Origin: Competibacteraceae bacterium UBA2788 | GTDB taxonomy: Bacteria; Pseudomonadota; Gammaproteobacteria; Competibacterales; Competibacteraceae | Length of the DNA: 12,156 nucleotides | Assembly: GCA_002352185.1 (NCBI GenBank) | Contig: DEHY01000223.1 | Coordinates: 1-12,156, forward strand | Direction: 5' to 3' | In this document: in pieces, positions 6,693 through 12,156 of the stretch | How positions within the stretch are numbered: the first letter of the stretch is position 1 | Layout: the number at the start of each line of letters is the position of its first letter | Notes under the pieces: model-generated | Database searches by the model: none | The model's input: the letters and a program-made list of their open reading frames with translations, nothing else | Told to the model about the DNA's origin: nothing | Made by a program: the position numbers and the translations under genes

Positions 6693-9307
6693 ACACGCTC
6701 CAATATCTCCAAGCCCAAGCGGGAATACCGATACCTCATGTCGCCACAGCGCAGCGTCAAGCCCTCTACAGTTTCAGCCAGCACTACCGCCTCTTCCTCC
6801 ACCGTGACCGGGGCTAAATGACCGGGAATCACCAATTCCACCAGCCGTTGCCCAAACGGACTGGTCACAACCCGATCCAGCCGTACCCGCCGATCATTCA
6901 ATCCCAACCGGGTTTGCACCGTCGCATTCAACGGGTTGAAGGTGAACGAACCAAACGGTTGCGACCGAATGCTAACCAGCGTGGCCTGTACCGCTTTCGC
7001 TATCTCGCCACCTTCGATCTCTTGACGGTGACGTTGCCACAGCGGGCTATCTAATGTCGCCAATGCCTCCGGGTGCGTGGCCCCTTCCACCAGCCAACGG
7101 TTATCGCGGGGAATCGCCAGCGTCGGTTTCTCTGTCAACAGATCCAGCGTTCGCCGCACCATCCGCAAATCCGGGTAGACGCTCCCCAAACCGGCCAGAC
7201 CTCGCGCTTTACCATCCTTGCCCAGCCAACATTCCAAAGTGGCGTCTTCGGGAATCAGTACGATGCAACGCGCGGTCTCGAATCCGGGCGGGCGAATTCG
7301 ATCATGGCGATGCAACCGTCCGATGCGCTGCAACAGCACGTCCATTGGGCACAGATCGGCGATCAACAGGTCGGCATCGAGATCGAGGCTCTGTTCCAAA
7401 GTCTGCGTCCCGATGAGCAACACCGGAGCCGGATCAGAACCCTTGCCAAACCGGGCGCTCACGGTCACATCCAGCACCGCCCGATCCACCGCCGCAAACC
7501 GGCCATGATGCGGCGCTATCACCGCCTGGCAATGAAACAATGCGGATTTGGGAATCGCCGCCTCGGCTTCCACCGCGTGTTGCAACGCGATCACTCGCGC
7601 CACGGTATTAAGCACTACCAACACCCGCGCCCCGGCGTTCAAAACCGCTACCAAACGCGGCATCAGCGCCGACGGATCGGCCAGAGTCGCCGCCAGTTCA
7701 ACCTGCACCGTCTTGTCCGGCATCGCCGCTGTCACCGCCAACGGCGATTGCCCGCTGACGGTCAGCGCCGGATACGGTGTTGCGCGGGCAGTAGCCCAAT
7801 CGAGCGGCTCCACTCGCGCCGCGCCCACGTTCGCTAATCCGGTACGCGCTGCCGCGCCGAGCGTGGCCGACAACAACAAGGCATGACCGCCTATGCCGAG
7901 ATGATGAGTCAGCAAATGGCTCAGTAGTTGGCGCATATAGGGGTCGCTGGCATGAACTTCATCTACGACCAGCAGGCTTCGATCCAGACAGACCGAGCGC
8001 AAATGAGCATGAGGCGCTTGCAGCACACTCAATAGCGCCTGATCGAGCGTACCGACCGCCACCGTCGCCGCCAGAAACCGCTTGGGCCGTTCCGCTGCCC
8101 AGGCCCGTTCTTGCCGCGCCCTGACGGCATCATCTTCCCAACGGGTTTCCGGGCCGGGAAGCAGCGTTTTTACGTCTACCCCGTCCAGTTGGGCATAACC
8201 CGGCACTGCCAATAACACCGGCGGGCGGTTCTCAGGATCGGGAAAGGCGTTGATGACCATGTTCAAGACCCGCCCATAAAGTTCACGCGCCGCTACCCGC
8301 GTCGGCAGCGCAAAATACAGTCCGTCCACTTCACCCGCTGCAAACAGCGCCAAAAACCGCGCCAGCGCCGCTTCCGTTTTGCCGGAGCCGGTTTCCGCCT
8401 CCAAAATGAACAGGCGCTCATTCTCATTTACCGGCCACGTCGCCAAAACTTGTTGCAAGGGCCGTAACGGCTGCGGCGCAAACCCGAAAACCGCCGCCAG
8501 ATCGGGGGAGTGTTTGGCGAGTACAGCCTGATAGGCTCGCGCATCCAGCCCGACCGACCGCAGCGCATCAGCAGCAGCCTTTGGCGCAAAGGTCAACCGG
8601 TCGCCGGTATCCCGGTCAAACGGAAAAAAGCCCTCATGCGAGCCGAGCCAATCGGCCAGCATCACCAATCCAGCGAAACGGTGTTGTAGCGCGGGTGGCG
8701 CGGGCAACGGCATTCCGCCCTTTGTAAATGCGTTTGGAAACGCTCGTTGCGCTATCGAAAGTAAGGCGGCAATCCCCACAAAAGGATCGCGCCCGGCTTT
8801 GGGTTGCCACCACTGCGTTTTTGCCAAGTGATACGACCCGGTGCGCTCGCTAGGGTCAAAGCGAATTGGCGTACCGTGGTGAGAGATCGCCGCCAGCAGC
8901 AATGCTTCGCACTCATTGGGATCGGCGAACCACGCTGCCAAGGTGCCTACCTCCAAGGCAACGGCTAACTGCTCACTGAGTGCTTCACCAGCAAACAGCG
9001 GCGCCAATTCGCGGATGTGACCGGCGCGGGGCGCATCGGCGAATAGAATCTTCTCCTGAAAACCCCGGTTCGGCTTGCCCACATCATGCAGCAGCGCGAA
9101 TACGGCTAAGCGATCCAGATCGGTCTCGATGAGTGACCGTCCAGCGGCAGCTTCCAAGCGACGACGGATCACCGGCAATGCGACTAAGGCGCGAAAAGTG
9201 CAGGCGACATCCAAACAATGTTCCGCCAAGGGATGCCAAGCCAGCAGAACACCAGAAACGGGGTCAAGACGCGCCTTGCCCCAAAAATTGGTGGGCTGGA
9301 GATTCAT
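6689..9307 (-). CDS. cas3: Cas3, type I-E HD nuclease-helicase
   Basis: Cas3 is recruited by Cascade to nick and processively degrade target DNA. From the ATG at 9307 the protein is 872 residues, close to E. coli Cas3 (888). The N-terminal HD nuclease has WHPLAEH (24-30), LLHDVGK (72-78, with H74-D75), SHHG (142-145) and LADW (217-220). The helicase has Walker A ETGSGKT (305-311), DEVH (449-452), SAT (480-482) and QRIGRLHRH (660-668). A C-terminal Cas3 domain follows. A GGAGG ribosome site 5 bases before the ATG decides the start. The upstream 46 residues possible from 9445 have no Cas3 character. It is the first gene of the operon, and its stop overlaps the cas8e start (ATGA). Confidence 0.97.
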   Translation of the reverse strand: MNLQPTNFWGKARLDPVSGVLLAWHPLAEHCLDVACTFRALVALPVIRRRLEAAAGRSLIETDLDRLAVFALLHDVGKPNRGFQEKILFADAPRAGHIRELAPLFAGEALSEQLAVALEVGTLAAWFADPNECEALLLAAISHHGTPIRFDPSERTGSYHLAKTQWWQPKAGRDPFVGIAALLSIAQRAFPNAFTKGGMPLPAPPALQHRFAGLVMLADWLGSHEGFFPFDRDTGDRLTFAPKAAADALRSVGLDARAYQAVLAKHSPDLAAVFGFAPQPLRPLQQVLATWPVNENERLFILEAETGSGKTEAALARFLALFAAGEVDGLYFALPTRVAARELYGRVLNMVINAFPDPENRPPVLLAVPGYAQLDGVDVKTLLPGPETRWEDDAVRARQERAWAAERPKRFLAATVAVGTLDQALLSVLQAPHAHLRSVCLDRSLLVVDEVHASDPYMRQLLSHLLTHHLGIGGHALLLSATLGAAARTGLANVGAARVEPLDWATARATPYPALTVSGQSPLAVTAAMPDKTVQVELAATLADPSALMPRLVAVLNAGARVLVVLNTVARVIALQHAVEAEAAIPKSALFHCQAVIAPHHGRFAAVDRAVLDVTVSARFGKGSDPAPVLLIGTQTLEQSLDLDADLLIADLCPMDVLLQRIGRLHRHDRIRPPGFETARCIVLIPEDATLECWLGKDGKARGLAGLGSVYPDLRMVRRTLDLLTEKPTLAIPRDNRWLVEGATHPEALATLDSPLWQRHRQEIEGGEIAKAVQATLVSIRSQPFGSFTFNPLNATVQTRLGLNDRRVRLDRVVTSPFGQRLVELVIPGHLAPVTVEEEAVVLAETVEGLTLRCGDMRYRYSRLGLEILERV

Positions 9308-9325
9308 ATACCCCTCCAAATGGTG

Positions 9326-9331
9326 ATTATC
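9326..9331 (-). promoter_or_regulatory. Weak candidate -10 box for the cas operon
   Basis: On the minus strand GATAAT (5/6 to the -10 consensus) lies 18 bases before the cas3 ATG, giving a start near 9319 just upstream of the GGAGG ribosome site. No good -35 box is found 16-18 bases upstream (CTACAC at 17), so the promoter may be weak, activator-dependent or located elsewhere. No regulator gene is present in the window. Confidence 0.25.
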
Positions 9332-9427
9332 AAGTTGAATCGCAATCGTGTAGCTGCGAAGTCTCGGACAGGTGTGATTGATTGTAGTGATGGCCAAGAG
9401 CCAGATGGTTGGTGATGGCAGCCATGA

Positions 9428-9634
9428 CGGTGGATTGTTGATCAACAGTGGCGGGCCAGGCTCAGTCTGATCGTTGACCTTGTACTGGCAGGTGGCGGAT
9501 TTACTGCCGACATACGCACATTAAAAAGATCAGCGCTCACATTTGAAATTGTTGATACGCATTTTCTGCGCCATTATCTTGATAAACCAATAACAGACTT
9601 TATAACAGGGGCTTGGCGCGACGGACAGTGGTGA
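9428..9634 (+). pseudogene. Unidentified open stretch without a start codon, possible gene remnant
   Basis: On the plus strand 68 codons stay open from just after a stop at 9425 to a TGA at 9632-9634. No ATG, GTG or TTG opens the stretch in frame near its left end. The reading looks protein-like: it contains WRARLSLIVDLVLAGGGF, then TADIRTLKRSALTFEIVDTH, FLRHYLDKPITDF and ITGAWRDGQW. I do not recognise the family. An ATG in another frame at 9424 (MTVD) would join it with a small frameshift, so this may be the decayed 3' end of a gene. It could also be a chance open frame. Confidence 0.3.
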
Positions 9635-9652
9635 AACACGACTGGATATTTC

Positions 9653-9689
9653 AATTTGAAACACTATCTCATGAGCGGCGTTTCAAATT
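9653..9689. repeat. Perfect 10-bp inverted repeat
   Basis: AATTTGAAAC (9653-9662) and GTTTCAAATT (9680-9689) are perfect inverted copies around a 17-base loop. It lies upstream of the plus-strand RNA promoter and downstream of the open remnant. No T-run follows on either strand, so it is not an intrinsic terminator. It could be a subterminal palindrome of a mobile element or a protein-binding site. The octamer TGAAACAC also occurs twice in direct orientation (9632-9639 and 9657-9664). Confidence 0.7.
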
Positions 9690-9701
9690 CAGGGCTTTTG
9701 C

Positions 9702-9730
9702 TTGACTACCATATACGGTGCAGGTCTAAT
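9702..9730 (+). promoter_or_regulatory. Sigma70-like promoter for a plus-strand RNA
   Basis: TTGACT (9702-9707, 5/6 to TTGACA) and TCTAAT (9725-9730, 5/6 to TATAAT) are separated by exactly 17 bases. Transcription would start near 9737. No coding gene lies downstream on this strand; the folded region and terminator at 9776-9888 do. This is the best promoter match I found in the window. Confidence 0.6.
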
Positions 9731-9748
9731 CAATAGACCTCTATATGG
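9709..9748. repeat. Two-part palindrome over the RNA promoter
   Basis: An outer arm pair, CCATATA (9709-9715) and TATATGG (9742-9748), encloses an inner perfect pair, AGGTCTA (9722-9728) and TAGACCT (9734-9740), with a 5-base loop. The intervening bases are asymmetric (6 on the left, 1 on the right). It spans the promoter spacer, the -10 box and the predicted start, so it could be an operator. If transcription began further upstream it could instead be a 5' RNA hairpin. Confidence 0.65.
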
Positions 9749-9888
9749 AGTAGAAAAACAGCCCATAAGCGAAAGTCCTGAAATTAAAACAGGCATCTAT
9801 TCGCCTATTTCATCAGGATTTTCCGCGAGAGACCCCGGCGCTCAGGCCGGGGAGGGATAGCGGGTCGCCATGTCGGGCGACTTTTTTT
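9737..9888 (+). ncRNA. Predicted structured RNA, HEARO / IscB omega-RNA-like
   Basis: A sigma70-like promoter and an intrinsic terminator on the same strand bracket about 150 bases that fold well and do not code. Stem 1 pairs TCCTG (9776-9780) with CAGGA (9814-9818) and AAAT (9781-9784) with ATTT (9807-9810), with an inner AGGC/GCCT (9791-9794, 9803-9806). Stem 2 pairs CCCCGGC (9833-9839) with GCCGGGG (9846-9852). Stem 3 is the terminator. Words in the order CGAAAG (9770), GGATTTTCC (9816), AGACCCCGG (9830), ATAGCGG (9857) and a CGCC stem resemble, from memory, the order in a published IscB omega-RNA (HEARO). No IscB gene is nearby, so it would be a stand-alone copy. The existence of an RNA is better supported than the family assignment. 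Confidence 0.5.
9864..9888 (+). terminator. Intrinsic terminator, plus strand
   Basis: A perfect 6-bp stem, GTCGCC (9864-9869) and GGCGAC (9876-9881), has a 6-base loop and is followed at once by seven T (9882-9888). On the minus strand the hairpin is not followed by T, so it serves only plus-strand transcripts. No plus-strand gene precedes it, which points to the predicted RNA as its substrate. Confidence 0.85.
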
Positions 9889-9891
9889 GGT

Positions 9892-10075
9892 TAAGTTGCT
9901 AATTGATAATATTAACAAGTTTCCGCATCATTTGCGGAGACTACGAGCGAAATCCGAAGTCAAGCGAGAACATGGTTTATGTCGCTTCAAGTCGATTAAT
10001 GTTACGACGACTTTGCAAAGATAGGGCATTAGCAGCAGAGGCTTCTTGGAATAAAAATTAAGCAGGTAAGTTGCT
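9892..10075. repeat. 9-bp direct repeat flanking the transposase remnant
   Basis: TAAGTTGCT occurs at 9892-9900 and again at 10067-10075, 175 bases apart. With one gap the match extends to the left (GGTTAAGTTGCT against GGTAAGTTGCT). The two copies bracket the IS5-like fragment almost exactly. They may mark ends of a decayed element or the endpoints of a deletion or duplication; chance is possible at this length. Confidence 0.45.
9903..10061 (+). pseudogene. C-terminal fragment of an IS5-family (IS427-group-like) transposase
   Basis: The plus-strand frame from 9903 to a TAA at 10059-10061 reads LTSFRIICGDYERNPKSSEN and then MVYVASSRLMLRRLCKD. This matches the conserved end of IS5-family DDE transposases, which typically reads [F/Y]RRLSKDYE...SSEAMIY.A.IRLMLRRL after the catalytic glutamate region. 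Only about 40 residues of the family remain. The N-terminal part with the DDE catalytic triad is missing, so the fragment is inactive. The last dozen residues (RALAAEASWNKN) look like read-through beyond the usual end. An internal ATG at 9972 could start a 29-residue peptide, but I see no convincing ribosome site. This is a sign of earlier insertion-sequence activity next to the cas operon. Confidence 0.65.
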
Positions 10076-10098
10076 GTGCGGCCTCTATGGAGGTAAAT

Positions 10099-10116
10099 CT
10101 ACTTTCCAATACAAAA
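10099..10116 (-). other. Potential SGI1-type attachment site at the mnmE 3' end
   Basis: The last 18 bases of mnmE, TTTTGTATTGGAAAGTAG on the minus strand, resemble the 18-base 3' end of trmE (mnmE) that SGI1-family integrases use as attB in enterobacteria (from memory TTCTGTATTGGGAAGTAA, about 15/18 identical). The similarity follows largely from conserved coding of the FCIGK tail. No second copy and no integrase gene is seen in the window, so past integration here is inference only. Confidence 0.35.
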
Positions 10117-11439
10117 GCTGGCAAATATCCGCGTTAACAAATCCTCCGACGTGAACTCGCCGGTAATTTCCGCCAATGCGTTCTGCGCCTCACGCAACTC
10201 TTCGGCAACCAATTCACCCGCACGGATGATCTCCAATTGATATTCCGCCCGTTCTACTGCCGCCATTGCCTGCTCCAGTGCATCCAAATGGCGGCGGCGG
10301 GCCATAAAAATTCCTTCCCCGTCACCGTGATAACCTATACAGGATTTGAGATGCTCACGCAGCAGATCCAATCCCGCATCAGTTCTGGCCGACAATAAAA
10401 TTTCTGTTCCCCAATCGCCGTCCCGCATCACCGGCGCTCGATGGGTCAAATCAATTTTATTGCAGACTATGGTCACTGGCGTACCCGCTGGCAATCGCTC
10501 CCGCAAGGCCCGATCTTCCGCCGTAAAACCCATTTGGTCATCCACTACCATTAGAATCCGGTCAGCGGCTTCAATTTCAGTCCAGGCGCGGCGAACGCCT
10601 TCTCGCTCTACCAGATCGTCGCTATCGCGCAGGCCAGCCGTATCAATAATATGCAGCGGCATTCCGTCAATGTTGATGTGTTCGCGCAAGACGTCGCGGG
10701 TGGTGCCAGGAATAGCGGTGACAATTGCGGCTTCGCGCCCGGCCAACTGATTCAGCAGGCTGGATTTACCCGCATTAGGCCGACCGGCAATGACTACGGT
10801 CATACCATCACGCAATAAACGTCCCTGACCCGCAACAGCTTGCAGGGCGCTTAATCGTTCCCGCAACTCCCGCAGTTGCCCGACAATCACGCCATCGGCG
10901 AGAAAATCTATTTCCTCTTCGGGAAAGTCAATCGCCGCCTCGACGTAAATCCGCAACTCGACTAAGCCTTCAACCAGCGCATTAACCTGCCTGGAAAACT
11001 CGCCTTGCAGCGAGCGCAAGGCGGCGCGGGCGGCGGCGGCGGTATCGCTGGCAATGAGATCGGCAATCGCCTCGGCTTGCGCCAAATCGAGTTTGTCGTT
11101 GAGAAAGGCGCGTTCGGAGAATTCGCCGGGGCGAGCCGGCCTGGCGCCGAGTTCCAGCACCCGCGCCAGCAGTAAATCCAGCACCACCGGCCCACCGTGG
11201 CCCTGGAGTTCCAGCACATCTTCGCCCGTGAAGGAATGAGGAGCGGGGAAATACAGCGCAATGCCTTCATCGAGCAGCGCGCCATCACCCGTGCGGAAGC
11301 GGCGAAATGTCGCTTGGCGGGCCATCGGAAGACTGCCGCACACCGCTTTGGCAATAGCGGCGCTGAGTGAACCCGACACCCGGATCACGCCAATGCCGCC
11401 CCGTCCGGGCGGCGTGGCGATAGCAGCGATAGTGTCCAT
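10099..11439 (-). CDS. mnmE: MnmE (TrmE), tRNA U34-modifying GTPase
   Basis: MnmE works with MnmG to add the (carboxymethyl)aminomethyl group at the C5 position of wobble uridine in certain tRNAs. The 446-residue protein has the N-terminal folate-binding domain ([21 protein letters not shown]). An inserted G domain follows, with GRPNAGKS (219-226), GTTRD (245-249), DTAGL (266-270) and NKID (327-330). The conserved C-terminal CIGK (443-446) holds the functional cysteine. The ATG at 11439 is chosen; a TTG one codon upstream is possible but adds nothing. No clear ribosome site is seen. It follows yidC by about 75 bases, as in many Gammaproteobacteria, and belongs to the core chromosome rather than the accessory island. 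Confidence 0.97.
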   Translation of the reverse strand: MDTIAAIATPPGRGGIGVIRVSGSLSAAIAKAVCGSLPMARQATFRRFRTGDGALLDEGIALYFPAPHSFTGEDVLELQGHGGPVVLDLLLARVLELGARPARPGEFSERAFLNDKLDLAQAEAIADLIASDTAAAARAALRSLQGEFSRQVNALVEGLVELRIYVEAAIDFPEEEIDFLADGVIVGQLRELRERLSALQAVAGQGRLLRDGMTVVIAGRPNAGKSSLLNQLAGREAAIVTAIPGTTRDVLREHINIDGMPLHIIDTAGLRDSDDLVEREGVRRAWTEIEAADRILMVVDDQMGFTAEDRALRERLPAGTPVTIVCNKIDLTHRAPVMRDGDWGTEILLSARTDAGLDLLREHLKSCIGYHGDGEGIFMARRRHLDALEQAMAAVERAEYQLEIIRAGELVAEELREAQNALAEITGEFTSEDLLTRIFASFCIGK

Positions 11440-11467
11440 CAAGGAAGGTTGGTATCCGGCAGATGTA

Positions 11468-11511
11468 CTCTGGCGCTGAATCCCGGCTTCCCTGCCGGAA
11501 TAACGCCAGAG
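11468..11511. repeat. Compound hairpin between yidC and mnmE
   Basis: CTCTGGCG (11468-11475) and CGCCAGAG (11504-11511) form a perfect 8-bp outer stem enclosing a second stem, CCGGC (11483-11487) and GCCGG (11494-11498). It fills most of the short gap after the yidC stop. No T-run follows on the minus strand, so it is not a classical terminator. It may stabilise the upstream mRNA end or tune mnmE expression. Confidence 0.7.
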
Positions 11512-11517
11512 AGCGGA

Positions 11518-12156
11518 TTATTTCTTCCGCTTGCCCGATAGTTGCTCGGACAGCGACCGCTTGGCGAGCGTCAGCAGCTTCTTGGCCTGTTCAGCGATCT
11601 TGCCGCCACTGGCCGCGCCGCTCTTGGCCGCTGGCGCGTCAGTGCCCGCTTCGACCCGTTTGGTGATGACCCATTGCTGGGCGATGGACAGGGTATTGTT
11701 CACCACCCAGTACAGCACCAGCCCCGCCGGGAACCACAGAAACATAAAAGTAAATACAATGGGCAACGCCATCATGACCTTGGCCTGAATCGGATCGGGC
11801 GGGGCCGGACTCAGCTTCTGCTGAATAAACATGGTCACGCCCATGATCAGCGGCAATACATAGTACGGGTCCGGGATCGCCATATCCTTAATCCACAACA
11901 TGAACGGCGCCTGCCGCAACTGCACGCTCTCCACCAGCACCCAGTACAGAGCGATGAACACGGGAATCTGCACCAGAATCGGCAAGCACCCGCCCAGCGG
12001 ATTCACCTTTTCCTTCTTGTACAGGCCCATCATCACTTCGTTCATCTTCTGCTTGTCGTCGCCGTACAGCTCCTTGAGCCGGGTCAGTTCCGGCGCCAGC
12101 CGACGCATATTCGCCATTGAGCGGTAACTGGTCTCCGACAGCTTATAGAACGCCAG
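11518..12156 (-). CDS. yidC: YidC membrane insertase, 3' part only
   Basis: YidC inserts and folds inner-membrane proteins, alone or with SecYEG. The window holds the last 212 residues; the frame is open to the right edge ([18 protein letters not shown]...), so the internal ATG at 12117 is not the start. Close matches to E. coli YidC include [23 protein letters not shown] in the coiled-coil and first visible membrane segment (about 53-78), the [15 protein letters not shown] segment (97-109) and [16 protein letters not shown] (139-154). Four hydrophobic segments are visible at roughly 56-78, 99-113, 128-143 and 144-163. The C-terminal tail is Ala/Lys-rich and ends in GKRKK; such basic tails contact the ribosome. 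The gene is intact as far as can be seen. Confidence 0.97.
   Translation of the reverse strand: MAFYKLSETSYRSMANMRRLAPELTRLKELYGDDKQKMNEVMMGLYKKEKVNPLGGCLPILVQIPVFIALYWVLVESVQLRQAPFMLWIKDMAIPDPYYVLPLIMGVTMFIQQKLSPAPPDPIQAKVMMALPIVFTFMFLWFPAGLVLYWVVNNTLSIAQQWVITKRVEAGTDAPAAKSGAASGGKIAEQAKKLLTLAKRSLSEQLSGKRKK

Larger units (their letters stand above)
9308..10098. other. Accessory region between cas3 and mnmE without an intact gene
   Basis: This 790-base stretch holds no complete protein gene that I can support. In order it contains the cas3 upstream region, an unidentified open remnant, an inverted repeat, the promoter-RNA-terminator unit, a transposase tail and then the mnmE 3' flank. It is more A+T-rich than the neighbouring genes. 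No convincing terminator for mnmE is seen on the minus strand. The hairpin TCCGCA/TGCGGA (9922-9938) lacks a T-run, and a weak 4-bp stem before a T-rich stretch near 10052-10076 is the only other candidate. Confidence 0.7.

Noticed and set aside
7073..7837. 254-codon plus-strand frame opposite cas3
   Set aside because: It is antisense to the conserved helicase coding region and Arg/His/Gln-rich, a typical shadow frame in GC-rich DNA.
9308..9445. 46-residue N-terminal extension of cas3
   Set aside because: The ATG at 9307 has a strong ribosome site at ideal spacing, and the extension resembles no Cas3.
9390..9470. 26-residue plus-strand frame starting MAKSQMVGDG
   Set aside because: It is short, with no ribosome site and no recognisable family.
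9709..9748. Degenerate CRISPR repeat, tracrRNA or CreA-type repeat
   Set aside because: The repeat words are short and out of order, no spacer-like unit follows, and I-E systems need no tracrRNA. It is kept only as a finding, not as a CRISPR feature.
9972..10061. 29-residue small protein
   Set aside because: The frame is the end of a longer transposase-like reading and lacks a convincing ribosome site.
11542..12120. 192-codon plus-strand frame opposite yidC
   Set aside because: It is antisense to conserved YidC coding sequence and rich in His/Gln/Arg; a shadow.

Overview
The window looks like a gammaproteobacterial chromosome. The right end holds the conserved yidC-mnmE pair, and nearly all genes are around 60% G+C. 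A Competibacter-like or other environmental gammaproteobacterium would fit, but that placement is a guess from general appearance. Every recognisable intact gene lies on the minus strand.

Layout from left to right: (1) 1-672, a CRISPR array of 11 identical 28-base type I-E repeats that runs off the left edge; (2) 673-719, a very short leader with a plausible promoter; (3) 720-9307, a complete eight-gene type I-E operon, transcribed right to left as cas3, cas8e (cse1), cse2, cas7e, cas5e, cas6e, cas1, cas2, with overlaps or gaps of 8 bases or less at every junction; (4) 9308-10098, about 790 bases of accessory debris on the plus strand; (5) mnmE, 10099-11439; (6) the 3' part of yidC, running off the right edge.

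The cas genes form a full defence module. Cas1-Cas2 acquire spacers at the leader end. Cas6e cuts the pre-crRNA at the repeat hairpin. Cas8e, Cse2, Cas7e, Cas5e and Cas6e form Cascade, and Cas3 (HD nuclease plus DExH helicase) degrades the target. Catalytic residues in Cas1, Cas3 and Cas6e look intact, so the system is probably functional.

The most unusual part is the cas3-mnmE gap. It contains a sigma70-like promoter (9702-9730) followed by a densely folded stretch that ends in a strong intrinsic terminator (9864-9888). Together these predict a plus-strand RNA of about 150 nt, opposite to every gene in the window. Its core resembles, from memory, the HEARO / IscB omega-RNA family, but no IscB gene is present. 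Beside it are the C-terminal tail of an IS5-family transposase, an unidentified open stretch without a start codon, and several inverted and direct repeats. The 3' end of mnmE is a known attachment site for SGI1-type islands, which may explain why the accessory DNA sits here.
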